Notes: generated by a model from the letters alone, not told the origin. A stretch of DNA of 64,000 nucleotides from Terramyces sp. JEL0728 (GCA_027603945.1 JADIIU010000037.1:1-64000); one strand, 5' to 3'; shown: positions 1-10,902, counted from the stretch's first letter. Program-made: numbers and translations.

Positions 1-26
1 GAACTCAAAAATTTCGCGTAATCAGA

Positions 27-2808
27 ATGCACACGAAAACTTCAAAACAAGTACTCTCGCCACTAGCAGACGCAGTCTCAGCTCTAATAATAATCATTTC
101 CGATTCGGATATAAATTCAACCCCCACTCCAGACCTGTCGCAGTTGTCAAAAGCAGTAGAGTCGCAAATACAGAATTTAATAGTTGTTGCCAAGAAAATT
201 ACGAATCAGCCAACTGCTGATTTGACGCTAAAGGAATTGATGCCTTTGGCTTGTCAACAAGTGTCCGATGCTTCAAATCTATTGGTTTCTTCTACAAGTT
301 TATTGGCACGGGATCCATTTTCATCAAAGGGGAGACAGGATCTATTAGAATCAGTAAAAGGGATCCTGGAAGGGACTACTAGGATTTTGGATGTATTTGA
401 CGATTCTGAAATGTATTTTTTTCTAATGTAGATTGAAAATATTGCAACAAACTTCGCTGTTGCGAAATCTGCTCTTGGGACTGGAGAATTTCAATGGGGA
501 TTTAAACAACCAATCGCAATATATCCATACGGTAAAGCGTATTACTCAGTCAATTTTTGCAACCTGTCAGCTCTGTTCAAAGCGTGTCGGAGATATCGTT
601 TCAGACCAACTGGCGCTGGATTTAAAAGACGCGATTGAAAATATAAAAAATGAAAGCGGGCCTTATATTCAGGCTTGTAAATTGTTTTTGTCGTTACCAA
701 ATGCGCGCAACTCCAAAGAAATTTTGACAATTTCACGACAGAATATTGAAAATAATACAATCAAGATTGATGAGATTGTCACTTGCAAGGACTATGATGA
801 ATATTCCAAGAGGCAGCAAAATGAAGAAGACGATAACAAGTAATTACTGTTAATTCAGATATGCAAAAGTCAAAGCAAAACTGTTAGCGGAACCATTAAG
901 TGAGCAATGGAAGAAATCTAGTACTGATACCGATCAATTGTGCAAGGAATTCATTGGAGAAGTATTAAAGAGAAATCAAAGTATCGACGGTACATTTTTC
1001 TAATCAAGGTATACTTGAAAGAGTTGGAAAGGACGATGTTCATAACAAAGCAAAAGAAATCAATAGTGCCACTGGAACGAATATCGAATTATTCAAAACC
1101 TTATTGGAGGATCAACATGTAATGTTCAACGAAAACCAGCTAGATCACGATTCAGCACATTTGATTAATGCTCTTGATAAGAGCGGAGATATTCTCCAAG
1201 CTAATGCCACCAGTGGAGTTATTTCAGAACTTATTACTACTCTTGGCAACTTATCCGATCCTGCCAATTTGTCTACCGTAGTAGGACAAATGCAAGAACA
1301 AGTCAGATGCACCAACCCAGAATTACTTGGGGAGAAATCACTTGTTTTTCATGATGAAGCAAAGAAATTGGGCGAGTTGGTCACTGCAGCATTGAAATCC
1401 GTTGATCCTACCAATCAAACCCTGCCTGTTGCCAATGCGCAGTTTGAAAAATGTCAAAAAGCATTGCCCGCTGTTATTGCTGCCACTAATTTGTATAAAA
1501 ATCATCCAGAGAACGAGTTAGCCAAGGATTATGCTACAAAGACCATCAATTCGTATGCAGATGCTGTAAAAGACCTTACAAAAACACTTGTTTCTCAAGA
1601 AGGGGTATTTGCTGCTCCACAGCTTATTGAATCTGGCCGTAAACGAATACTTGACCGTAGACATTGCCTTTTCTCATCATTCAAAGTCCCTGCTGGATGC
1701 TATTGCAAAGAACGACTTGCCAAACGCTTCAAAGGAAATGAATTTGACTGGTCTTTCAGCTATGCAACTATTAAGAATCACTGAACAAGAAATGGAGAAT
1801 ACCGAAGATCCAAATTACAAACAAGCCCTAACTACCGAAATTGCATTCATCAAAGGAGGTATTTATTGTTAATTTAGCCTTGCCACAATTGATTTCTAGA
1901 GCAAATGATTTATTCCAGCACTTGGATACTTCATCTGAAAATGAAAAGGAAGAATTAAGCAAGATTGTTAAATCTATTGTTGCTGGATTGTCCACAGTTG
2001 GAAACGTGGTCCGGGAATACAATAACATTTCTAAAGATGCTTTACAGCTACCAGCAGTGGTATTGTATGAGAAAGAGAAACCGACACCTGTTGAACCAGA
2101 ACCAATTCCTGCGTCTGATCCTAACCAACTGACTGATGAACAAAAAGCACAATTGGTAAAAGAAGCAGAAAAACAGCAGGATGATCAGTTACGATCGTTG
2201 ACATCTGCGATTAAAGAATTGGTTATTGTACAAGAAGAAGCTCCAAAAGTCCTCAGTGAAACTGAAGCGCAACAAGATCCAATCAAGGTGCTATTATTTA
2301 ATATTAGGCTGCTGGTCAAGAACTTGTGGTCGAGGCTTCTCATTGGGCACAGCAAGAAAATGACATTGTGTTGATTGTCAACAAAATCGCACAAAAGTTT
2401 CTAGACCTTTCCGAGTACCACAATAAGCTTTCTCGCCACAATGATCCACAAGCCAAGAGATCGTTTATCCAAACTGCACAAGATATCATGCGTGAAACTG
2501 ATAAACTAGAAGAGACTGTCAAAGTTCTTATTACTTGGTGTGCAGACAAGAGATTATGCAACCAAATACAAAATACATTGGCGCGATTAGTAACTTTGGC
2601 GCAAACACTTAAAGTTATTGCTGCAGTTAAAGCGTCGTCGCCAAAAGACACAGATAAAGCAGTGCAACTAGTTTCCTGCGGACAAAACGTTGTTCAAAGT
2701 GTAAAAATGGTCCTCCGTGATGCAATCAGCTGCAGCTTGAGGCTAAAGAAAGACTGCCCAAGTGATCTAGTACGGTTCCGCAAAGTTATTTATGCAAAAG
2801 GCAAATAA
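27..2808 (+). CDS. Vinculin/alpha-catenin family protein
   Basis: Seven exons give 887 aa. Introns: 413-431, 840-858, 990-1008, 1639-1660, 1859-1877, 2288-2307 (19-22 nt), all fixed by frame. Family role: helical-bundle adaptor linking membrane complexes to actin. The N-terminus (HTKTSKQVLSPLADAVS) lines up with the vinculin head start, followed by DPFSSKGRQDLLESVKGILE and DVFDDSEILKI, matching the first head helices. A proline-rich stretch (about residues 630-650, TPVEPEPIPASDP) separates head from tail. The tail carries SFIQTAQDIMRETDKLEETV and LKVIAAVKASS, the five-helix actin/lipid-binding bundle. The start at 27 is chosen because the family begins within a few residues of this point; an exon before the window edge is possible. 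The neighbour on the opposite strand ends 7 bases downstream. Whether it acts as vinculin or alpha-catenin cannot be told. Confidence 0.9.
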
Positions 2809-2814
2809 AATATA

Positions 2815-3423
2815 TTAAGTTGTTGAAACTGGCGATTGTGGCTCTGCAGGCATGATATTACAAGTTATCCGCAGTTTATCTTTACACTGTTTGCACAAGT
2901 ACAGACCCACTTGGTTTGGATGTTTTGCCCAAATTTCGGAATGAGTTGTTTTGCAGTGGGTGCAAGTGTGTGCTGGGATGAATCTTTTACCAGCCGAAGC
3001 GCATTTACGTCTGCGTCTGTAGCATTTTTGGCAAATGTGTCCTTTCTTTACGAATGAGTCTAGACACCATCTGCCGGATGTTCTTGTGGAGAAGCAGTCG
3101 CCGCACTGGCGAGGGACAGTAGTCCCGTCAGCAAGAGTATCATACATTTGATAAGCTGAGCTGGACTGTTGGTGTTCTTTCAGGGCTTGGTACCCTGTAA
3201 ACCTTTGTATTGGAGACTTGTCATTTTGCAACGGGGATTGTGGTTTATCATGTACAGGAAAAGTTTGCTTGTTTTGTAAATTTGAAATTTGAATATCTTG
3301 CTCGTAAACCAGCTGTTGAAGAAGCGACAGCTCGTTTTCTTGGTCAGCTAGTCGTTTTCTAAGACTTTCCTGGTCTTTTAGCAGCGTGTAGTATTGCGAC
3401 TGGTAGTACTTTAAATCGCACAT
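2815..3423 (-). CDS. Coiled-coil/double GATA-like zinc-finger protein, paralog 1
   Basis: 202 aa, single exon. The N-terminus (YQSQYYTLLKDQESLRKRLA) is a predicted coiled coil of about 50 residues, then a Ser/Gln-rich linker, then two Cys4 modules: CGDC...CQKC with 20 residues between the pairs, and CTHC...CKQC with a GATA-like core (SEIWAKHPN). Spacing differs from the canonical 17-residue GATA loop. Three paralogs lie in this window (3801-4472, 15061-15789, 17140-17733); all share coiled coil, LADG/LxNG, GHICQKCYRRR and a C-terminal SPVS. This copy lacks the C-terminal ISDLL peptide of the others. A TATA element lies about 30 nt before the ATG. Likely a DNA-binding or chromatin protein by analogy with GATA fingers; function unknown. 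Confidence 0.8.
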   Translation of the reverse strand: MCDLKYYQSQYYTLLKDQESLRKRLADQENELSLLQQLVYEQDIQISNLQNKQTFPVHDKPQSPLQNDKSPIQRFTGYQALKEHQQSSSAYQMYDTLADGTTVPRQCGDCFSTRTSGRWCLDSFVKKGHICQKCYRRRRKCASAGKRFIPAHTCTHCKTTHSEIWAKHPNQVGLYLCKQCKDKLRITCNIMPAEPQSPVSTT

Positions 3424-3453
3424 TTGTAGTTTGACCGCTTTTGTTTTTGCAGT

Positions 3454-3460
3454 TTATATA
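3454..3460 (-). promoter_or_regulatory. TATA box of zinc-finger paralog 1
   Basis: TATATAA on the minus strand, 30 nt before the ATG at 3423. The rest of the 377-nt stretch up to the next gene (3424-3800) shows nothing else recognisable. Confidence 0.6.
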
Positions 3461-3800
3461 TCGCCAGTTCATTTCCTCGGAAAAAGGTCCGATTTTATAC
3501 CGACAATACGTGGTGGCCGGGGCACAAGATGAGTCAAAAATCAGCGGCGATGAAGGCCCTCGAGTCATTTGTAGTGAATGAAAGGTGCATGGTAGCACTC
3601 CAAAGTAGGAACTCTCTACTTGACCAGTGCTAAAGTCCTGCAGCATAAACGTCCAACTTAAAAGGACAGCCAACTTAACAGGAGCTTGTTTGGGGTGTAA
3701 TTGGAGATTCCAGCAATTACAAAGGAAGCGCCAACTTTTCAATGGCATGTCCAAAGAGTGTGCAACACTGTCTCCAAGACTAAAAAAAGTTTATTATAAA

Positions 3801-4472
3801 TTACGAAAGCAAATCACTGATTCTGGACCCGCGATGCGTAGATTCATGCGAACAAGTAGACACAGGCGACTGCGGTTCTTTAGGCGACAATATATTACAA
3901 GTGATTTTGATTTGGTCTTTACAGCCGCTGCAGAGATACTTGCCGCCTTGATTGGGATGTTTGAACCACATTGGAGATGTCTTGGAGGTGCAGTTTGAGC
4001 ATTCGTGGGTAGGGATGAATTCTATACCAGATACAATCATCTTTTTTCTACGACGGTAGCATTTTTGGCAGATATGGCCGTTCTTTACGTGTTGGTCGAG
4101 ACACCAGTGTCCACTAGTATGAGTTGCATGGCAGTCACCGCATTGTCTAGGTATACTGGTGCCATCGGCAAGAGCATCGAATTTTGGCTTGTTTGCGTTT
4201 AGAGACGGCTTGCGCTTTCGTTCTTTATCAGATTCGTGAGTATAGCCAATAAATTTATCGCTTTCGGTATCAGAGATTTCTTTCGCTGGGGTTGGGAATC
4301 GGGGAATGGGCCTTGTTTTTGGCAGCAGCTGTTCAATGTCCTTGTCTTTTTGGTATACTAGATTCCTTAGGTGGGCTATTTCCATCTCTTGGTTCTTTAG
4401 TTGTCTGTGCAGATGTAACTGTTCTTCGAGCACCATCAGGTACTTTGCCTTGTACTGTTCGAGCGTTTCCAT
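3801..4472 (-). CDS. Coiled-coil/double GATA-like zinc-finger protein, paralog 2
   Basis: 223 aa, single exon, head-to-tail with paralog 1. Starts METLEQYKAKYLMVLEEQLH, a coiled coil nearly identical in pattern to the paralog at 15061. Finger 1 is CGDC-x20-CQKC containing TSGHWCLD and NGHICQKCYRRR; finger 2 is CSNC-x19-CSGC with the GATA-like core SPMWFKHPN. The tail has PQSPVST and ends RISDLLS, a short peptide conserved in three of four paralogs and probably a docking motif (inference). The TATA box is 26 nt before the ATG. No intron is present at the Trp codon that carries one in the 15061 paralog. Confidence 0.82.
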   Translation of the reverse strand: METLEQYKAKYLMVLEEQLHLHRQLKNQEMEIAHLRNLVYQKDKDIEQLLPKTRPIPRFPTPAKEISDTESDKFIGYTHESDKERKRKPSLNANKPKFDALADGTSIPRQCGDCHATHTSGHWCLDQHVKNGHICQKCYRRRKKMIVSGIEFIPTHECSNCTSKTSPMWFKHPNQGGKYLCSGCKDQIKITCNILSPKEPQSPVSTCSHESTHRGSRISDLLS

Positions 4473-4498
4473 TTTGTGAAAGGAGATTTTGTCTTTCT

Positions 4499-4505
4499 AT
4501 TTATA
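4499..4505 (-). promoter_or_regulatory. TATA box of zinc-finger paralog 2
   Basis: TATAAAT on the minus strand, 26 nt before the ATG at 4472, the same arrangement as in the other three paralogs. Confidence 0.6.
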
Positions 4506-6313
4506 CTTCAGCCCAGCACACAAAATGGTCGTTGTGTAAGTGGGTGATACCCCTGTCGCCTGCCTTTTTAGATTGTAGAACGAATTGGTACAGAGGACAA
4601 AAAAGCACAAAACCAAGGGCAAAGCTGTTTTTCTTGTCCAAACTCACTTTGATTCCATCCGCCTAGCCGTCAATTGATTATATCTCCTTTGGGTCTGCCA
4701 GTTTATGTTTTTTTGTTTGTTTAATGAACTCACTCGATCATCAACCGCAATTTGGCTGTGTGCTGATTACGGCCTACTCGACACAAAGGAGAGCGCTCAA
4801 CTCTAGCAATCTGGAAATTTCTTGAGCCATTTGATTTTATAATGAAAATCACTTTTTGTCCCTTTGATGCTACTTGGAATTAGTATCTTATACTTGCTAC
4901 TCTTTGAAATTTGTTTGATGTTTTGTGACATGTGTGTCAAATGTGACACAATCCATACTAAATTGTGTTTTTGGTTCAATCAGACCAGTTCTGCTTTGTT
5001 CCTTCTCTCTCCAGCCTTACATCGCAGCCTTCGCTCTCTTTCTCTTTCAGTAGTAGACAGCAAATACCGCTGTGCATTTCCGAAGTTTTCCCTTTCAACA
5101 AACACATGTTTGCAACAAGGTCCGAAAATGGAACGCAAATAGTTAATTAGCCGTTTCAAACCCAAAAAATGCAGGATGAGCCAGTGAGTGTGTTTCGCAT
5201 ACATATTTTTACTTGGGAATGTTCAGTGTCCTGTAGTACGAATCCATCAAAGAGAAAATAATGTGAATGTCAGGTGGGTCAAAAGAAACTTGCTGATCTT
5301 TTACTTGATTCATTTTCCAGCAGCGACTGGTATATTACAATTACACTGGAGATGTTATTTCAATCACATCGAGTGAGGGTTATAAAGGACTACTGCTGTT
5401 TACACTATTGTAACTAACACAATAAGCCAAGCAACCTTCAATTGAGGCTAGTGATGCTTGAGCAATTCTCCCTCTATTCATTAACGAAATCATATAATTA
5501 TGTTCAACATCACTTGGCGACAGCAGATAATTAATTAGTGTATTTCCAATCTTTAGGAACGTTTTCCACAAGTTCGGACTCTGATCATTCCACTACCTTT
5601 AATAGCCAGCAATTATCCAAGGCTGGCTAGATCTGCAGCATTTAGTAATTGTCAGGTTCTGTTTGATCTACCCTGTCCAATTGGGTATTTGTATTAATCA
5701 GGAAGTCTAGCCGAAATCTTTTGATTGTTATCAACGAAAACGTTTTTATCAGCACTTGAGCGGTTTAGTTACCGTAAATGGCGGTACGTATTAATGACAT
5801 CCATAACAAGAATTTATCCAGCAGAACCATGAATCAAGGAAATAGCGGTTATGTGATCGCCGTTTAATGAATGACTGCTATTGATTACGCCCCTTCTGCT
5901 CGATCCCATAACATGCCAAATTTATGTTATCGGTAGCCCCGCCAAGCACTGTTGGTCCATGTATCCATATGATTATTGCAAGTGAACGTTGTGTTACTAT
6001 TTAGTATAACAAACACTAAATATAATCATGCAGCGGGTATTGTTCGAGTTTTTTTTTCAGGGGGTTCTAGCGCTGGGTCTTTCAATCGTTTTCAACTATC
6101 GGGTTTTATTTTCCGCTGACTCGTAAATCACCCTTCGAAATCAAAGTGAGAAAATATAAAAGTTTTAGTAAAAGATTGGGCGGAAAGGATGCCCCGGGTA
6201 ACGAGAAAATGATTCGCCAGGTCAAAGATCTCTTTAGTTGGAAGTTGAAGTATTTTCATTCTGTGGAACGCACCTACAAGTGTGGTCAAAAACAAATTTG
6301 GATAGGTGGCTGA
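4506..6313. other. Intergenic, no confident gene
   Basis: About 1.8 kb without a supported gene. Open frames here (for example minus 5380-5571 and plus 4864-5142) lack an ATG-led structure with homology or a frame-consistent intron. The stretch is AT-rich. I see no RNA gene or repeat. Confidence 0.5.
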
Positions 6314-6321
6314 TATATAAA
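6314..6321 (+). promoter_or_regulatory. TATA box of small orphan gene
   Basis: TATATAAA 26 nt before the ATG at 6348. An ATG at 6326 is only a few bases after the TATA box and opens a short frame, so it is unlikely to be the start. Confidence 0.55.
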
Positions 6322-6347
6322 CCCAATGAAGATTTTAATATTTTTAT

Positions 6348-6596
6348 ATGAAAACACAAAAGAAAACTAATCATAAACTACTGGCACGTAAATTACAGAT
6401 ACGGCTGCAGCTAGCGTTGGTTAAAGTGTCACTTGGACTGGAGAACTTTAGTGTCAGCGATTTGATGAAGATGGAACTCGAACAGCTTCCAATTAAATAC
6501 TGCGAAAGCACAAAGATACCAAAAGCTATTGACTATGGTTCAGATAACCTGGTGTCCCTGGATGTGCTGCTAGCAACACGATTAATAAATACCTAA
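6348..6596 (+). CDS. Small orphan-family protein (DVLxATRL family)
   Basis: 82 aa, not recognised outside this window. Shows the family core: LQLALVKVSLGLENFSVSDL followed by M-x-ME and, after a variable spacer, VSLDVLLATRL close to the stop. The same two-block design is seen at 7263, 8085, 10163 (minus) and 29799, and its first block at 21603. The core looks like an amphipathic helix hairpin. No Cys/His clusters, signal peptide or membrane segment. Function unknown. Confidence 0.7.
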   Translation: MKTQKKTNHKLLARKLQIRLQLALVKVSLGLENFSVSDLMKMELEQLPIKYCESTKIPKAIDYGSDNLVSLDVLLATRLINT

Positions 6597-7262
6597 CGAT
6601 TTTTGCAACTGATTTGTGTATCATGGTTCTCTAGTTGCTTTCTATTTCTTTTTTATGCAAGTTGGCTGTATCTTGGACCCTTCCTCATGTTGGTATGCGT
6701 GTTGCTATAGTTTCCAAGTAAAAATCAGAGATCCAAATAGAGAAATATTAAACATTTTCCAAATGTGCTTTATAATGGGCATATTTGCTGATGAAGTATT
6801 GTATTAGTCGTTTGGGTATGAGTCATGATGAGTAATTTTGTTGATTGCGGTTCTCAGCCCAATTCAAGACAAGGTTCTTTCGGGGGGAATTCTCAAATGG
6901 ACAATAAAAGGACAGGAGCATAAAGCTAGTGCGAGTATAAATAGCACCTTTTTCTGCAATCGTGACTAAAATCACTTAATCTGTGATTGTGTACCTAGCA
7001 ATTGACCACGAACAGTTACATATCACAATAAGGAGGTAGGCTAGCAACGTGGACTATGTTCCAACTGGCAATGGAGAAATTTCCAAAATTCAGTAATTGT
7101 TGAAGAAAGGTATTATTAAAAGTACGCATTTTCCTTGATCGTTTATCTCGCGAGATAGGATATACTGTATCTTCACTCTGACAAGATTAGCTCGATTGCT
7201 TCCCTTTTTTGCTTCGGTTTTCCTTTTCCCAAAATTATACCCGCAAATCAATCTTGATTAAT
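6597..7262. other. Intergenic, isolated TATA-like element
   Basis: No gene supported. A good TATA element (TATAAATA near 6939) is not followed by a convincing reading frame; the next ATG (7056) opens only 15 codons. Confidence 0.4.
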
Positions 7263-7454
7263 ATGGGGAATGAAAAGGAAGATTTACTCCTGCAACGGTT
7301 CAAAATATGCATGGAGTATGTCATGTGTAAAGCTTATCTGCGACTAGAACACTTCTCTGCGGATGAACTGCTTATGCGGCAAGATCTGTATACTCCTCCA
7401 CTCAGCAACGTTTCACAGGATGTTCTTGAAGCTACCAGATTGTCGCTTATCTAA
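7263..7454 (+). CDS. Small orphan-family protein (DVLxATRL family)
   Basis: 63 aa from the first ATG (7263). Core block MEYVMCKAYLRLEHFSADEL, then a short spacer and VSQDVLEATRLSLI at the C-terminus. Spacer is shorter than in the 6348 and 10163 members. A weak TTATAC lies about 25 nt upstream. Product unknown. Confidence 0.65.
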   Translation: MGNEKEDLLLQRFKICMEYVMCKAYLRLEHFSADELLMRQDLYTPPLSNVSQDVLEATRLSLI

Positions 7455-8084
7455 TAAATGTTATTCAGCTGGAACCGTGTGGTTTTATGGTAACCGCTAC
7501 TATTTCTCAAGAGTATTTTCATTAGCCATGTATTCTCTATGTATCCTCACTGCGAAACTGTTTGGATTTCAACTCGCTATAAATTTAAATTTCGCAAACC
7601 TTCAGTGGATTTCACAAATGATCCTCCTGAATCACAATGGCAAGTGAAAATTTTCATTCTGCTAATAATGTGGGTCGTAAATGGTGTTTCCAATTGCTTA
7701 TTAATTGCAAACCCTGGTGAAGTGTGGGAAGAATTTTCACTTGGCGGAAAAATACAAAGTATGGTTTTGTCACCCTTGATTGGACTTATAACTCGAGGAT
7801 GATATCTTGATACAGGATATCTTTACAAATATTTCCTAATCGGTGTTTCCGCTTTCCTTCAACTTTCCTACAACATATGGTGAGTGGGATGTCGATCTTC
7901 CGCTTGAATAAGTTTCTGTTTGTAACACTGGCGAATATCATAATCCACTCTGTGGATAAGTCCAATATGGTAGATTTTTCCATCCCAATTTTTTGCTGTA
8001 AAAGATTACTCATTCTTACTCACTTCTGGTAATAATTGTTCATTAGCTCCATCAATTACTTGGTCAAGTTACCGTTACCAAATA
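7455..8084. other. Intergenic, nothing recognised
   Basis: Open frames between 7539 and 8013 on either strand show no family similarity, no plausible intron structure and no promoter. I see nothing supported here. Confidence 0.4.
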
Positions 8085-8273
8085 ATGCTTCCAGGAGAAT
8101 TTCAGATCAGGATGGAGTACGCCATGCTCAAAGTATACTTTGGTCTTGAACATACTTCTATCAAAGAGCTAGTAGAGATGGAAAGGAAGCGGTTTCCTTT
8201 CCGCAGTTTATACCACCTGCACAGTATATCCGCTGTCTCCACCGACGTACTAGAAGCAACTCGATTACTATAA
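8085..8273 (+). CDS. Small orphan-family protein (DVLxATRL family)
   Basis: 62 aa. Cleanest copy of the family core: MEYAMLKVYFGLEHTSIKEL, then VEMERKRFPF, then VSTDVLEATRLL at the end. No clear TATA box in the 60 nt upstream, unlike some relatives. Product unknown. Confidence 0.7.
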   Translation: MLPGEFQIRMEYAMLKVYFGLEHTSIKELVEMERKRFPFRSLYHLHSISAVSTDVLEATRLL

Positions 8274-9138
8274 TAAATGTAAATTCTTTTTATTGTCGGA
8301 TATTTGGATTAAATGTTTGAGTTTCTGCTGCACTGTGAAATCCATCCAGATTTGGATTGGTAACTGCTTGATTTATAGCAATTGCTGTTATTTGCAACTA
8401 CCCTAGGTATTATTCTGGATCATAGCACAAACTTTGAGTAACATAATGCTCTGAAAATGCTGGTTAGTCTTCCAATCAATGCCAATAACCAAATCCGCTG
8501 ATCGGCTGTCATTTTTGAAGGGAGAGTTTGAACCATCTTGTCATATCCGCTAATCTCAAGCGCGATTGAAAGTTCTCAGGAAAAGTTAGGATTGCTGAAC
8601 AGAAAATGCGTCCATCAAACGAGCAAACCTCCCTTCCATATCCGTATTCTACCCATTACCAAATCCGATGATCAACGAGAACATCTCCATTTTACAGGGA
8701 AGATGGGCTTCCAAATGGTAATTGGACGGGATAAATAGGGGTACTTAAGGGTACTTTTTCAAGGGATCTTTCAATATTTATTGTATTGAACAGACACATC
8801 GTTGGAGGGCCAGCGCAGTACCGAGAATCCTGATTGGTATACTAACTTGAAGGTATTTATTAGACACTTGGATGTTGTGGAGATTTTCATGGATGTACTT
8901 TTACTGTACGTTGTTCTAAAAGCTCAGACCTATCTTTCCGAACCTGGATTTCATTTGATTGCAATTGACATCAAGTGTTTTGATTAAATGTTTTATTCAT
9001 CAGTGAAAATAAGCAAAAGTTTTTTGCAAATCCAGAGCGGCTACTGTGATTACTATCAATTGAGTCTTTATTACACTGCAATCTTCCCTTGGGTAAACTA
9101 TTTATGCATCGTGTCAATTTTTTCTTAATCTCAAACAA
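8274..9138. other. Intergenic, nothing recognised
   Basis: About 865 nt with short frames only (8538-8738, 8802-8987 on plus); neither has an ATG-led structure with homology. The second contains YVVLKAQTYL, faintly like the orphan-family core, perhaps a decayed copy, but the match is too weak to call. Confidence 0.35.
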
Positions 9139-10119
9139 ATGGATATCCGCGATAGGGGTGGAATCAGTACACATTTCAAAGATATATTAGCATCAATATA
9201 CTCAAAATTACTGTCATGTTACACATTTTTCGTACCCCAAACAATTGCACTAAACCACCGCCAGTTGGTTATTCAAAGACAATTGGGCGAAGGCGGCTTC
9301 TCGTTTGTATATTTGGTCAAGGACAAGAAGGACGGAAAGGAGTTTGCCCTGAAACAAATTAAAATTCAATTGGAAGAACAACAGAAACTGCTTCTACAAG
9401 AAATAGAAGCCCACAAAAAAGTGCGCTCAGATCATGTTTTGAAATTGTACGATTCAGAATTGAAAAAGGAAGGCGGAAAGATTGTTGAAGGATTGTTACT
9501 CTTGCCCTTTTGCAGAAATGGGACTGTACAGAATCTTATTGACCAAAATAAGGGAAATTTGCCATTAGAACAAATCTGCAGTTTTGGAATTGATATCTGT
9601 AATGGATTGTCTGCATTTCACTCGAGTAGTCCACCATTGGCTTTTAGAGATCTGAAGCCTGCCAACATTTTAATTGGAGATAACTACAAGTGTATTTTGA
9701 TGGATTTGGGCTCCGTTTCATTAGCAAGAATGAAAATTACCAGCAGAAAGGAGGCTGTTGCTCTTCAAGAACACTGTGCTGAGACTGTTACTGCTCCATT
9801 TAGATCCCCAGAGTTGTTTGATCCACCTAGTGAATGTCAAATTACAGAAGCTACCGATGTATGGTCGGTTGGATGTACTCTATATGCAATGGCCTATGGC
9901 GAATCACCATGTAAATACTATCTAATTATAGTTGATGGATCAATGACTAGTGTTAGATCCACGATAACCTTTCCTAATACAAACTACAACTCTCATTTCC
10001 AAAAGCTGATTACAGCAATATTACAAGCTGACCCCCAAAACCGGCCAAATCTTGTTCAAATCTGCACAATTTTAGAAAGATTGAAACAGAGTAACCAAAC
10101 GAGCATTAACGTTGAATAA
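9139..10119 (+). CDS. STK16/Env7-like serine/threonine kinase
   Basis: 326 aa, intronless. STK16-type kinases are membrane-associated by acylation and act in secretory and vacuole traffic. Glycine loop GEGGFSFVYLV, ATP-binding Lys in FALKQIK, catalytic loop FRDLKPANIL (His of HRD replaced by Phe), metal-binding DLG in MDLGS (also DLG in the human enzyme), then LQEHCAETVTAPFRSPELF and TDVWSVGCTLYAMAYGESP, all diagnostic of STK16. The N-terminal 45 residues are longer than in the human protein; a Cys at residue 29 is the only likely acylation site seen, so the start is less sure than the domain. Confidence 0.92.
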   Translation: MDIRDRGGISTHFKDILASIYSKLLSCYTFFVPQTIALNHRQLVIQRQLGEGGFSFVYLVKDKKDGKEFALKQIKIQLEEQQKLLLQEIEAHKKVRSDHVLKLYDSELKKEGGKIVEGLLLLPFCRNGTVQNLIDQNKGNLPLEQICSFGIDICNGLSAFHSSSPPLAFRDLKPANILIGDNYKCILMDLGSVSLARMKITSRKEAVALQEHCAETVTAPFRSPELFDPPSECQITEATDVWSVGCTLYAMAYGESPCKYYLIIVDGSMTSVRSTITFPNTNYNSHFQKLITAILQADPQNRPNLVQICTILERLKQSNQTSINVE

Positions 10120-10162
10120 ATTTGTTTTTAGCAAGCTTGAGAATACAGACACGAATAATTTA

Positions 10163-10396
10163 TTATAATCTTGTTGCTTCTAGGACATCTGCAGATACAC
10201 CGACCAGAGAATAGGGTATACTTTTGCTAGATGGATGTAGCTCCATGATCGGATACACTTGATTATAGACGGCAACTGGTCTAGACTTTTCTTTTACGAG
10301 CAGTTCTTGAATGGACAACTCAATGCCCAGATACGCCTTCATCATTGCGTATTCCATTCGGGCTCGGAGTTCAGCAAGTCTTGCATTTTCTGCCAT
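10163..10396 (-). CDS. Small orphan-family protein (DVLxATRL family)
   Basis: 77 aa from the ATG at 10396. The frame continues to an ATG at 10420, but a TATAAA sits immediately before that one, so the inner ATG, 24 nt from the TATA, is chosen. Core block MEYAMMKAYLGIELSIQELL, a longer spacer, then VSADVLEATRL as the last residues. It converges with the STK16-like kinase, 43 nt between stops. Product unknown. Confidence 0.68.
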   Translation of the reverse strand: MAENARLAELRARMEYAMMKAYLGIELSIQELLVKEKSRPVAVYNQVYPIMELHPSSKSIPYSLVGVSADVLEATRL

Positions 10397-10420
10397 TAGA
10401 AAGCTTCGCCGTTTTACCAT

Positions 10421-10426
10421 TTTATA
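10421..10426 (-). promoter_or_regulatory. TATA box of small orphan gene
   Basis: TATAAA on the minus strand, 24 nt before the inner ATG at 10396 and touching the outer ATG at 10420. This placement decides the start. Confidence 0.5.
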
Positions 10427-10902
10427 TCGAAAATTTCATGCATTTAAGATTCAGCCACGTGTTCCGAGCAGCCAGAATTTCATGCATGAAATCCACATGT
10501 CAAGATACTATAGATAGTGATTATTATCGATAGCGATTATCGATTAAGGAGGTGAGTGACCAGCAGCTATTTCCGAGGCTCAGTAGAAAAATGAGTTTTC
10601 ATTCAAAGGGAGAAACAAAGCAAATAGCCATAGATAGTCTCAAACACTAATACCGAAAGCAAAGGAATACCATATGCCGTGCTGCTAGTATCATCAAGGA
10701 TAGCAGATTACTCTTCTTCATCTTTACAATAAAACGGGTACAAGGATTCAATATTTCACACCCCTGGATCTAATCCGAAATCTTTCAAATGAAGCAGACA
10801 AAGAGCAATCAGAGGAGTTGATATTACCTGCTATCCAGCTCTCGATTGTGAGAAAATTTGCAGGAAATGTAAAGTACAAGGAAATACGTATAAAATCCAT
10901 GT
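10427..10902. other. Intergenic with unresolved coding-like stretch
   Basis: On the plus strand about 10702-10870 reads LLLHLYNKTGTRIQYFTPL and on to LILPAIQLSIVRKF without a stop, with protein-like composition; an ATG at 10590 opens a different frame. I could not join them with a consistent mini-intron set, so no gene is called. An ATCGAT-rich patch lies at 10515-10545. Confidence 0.3.

Noticed and set aside
4864..5142. Hydrophobic plus-strand frame
   Set aside because: Low-complexity T-rich translation, no ATG context, no homology; an overlapping frame is equally long.
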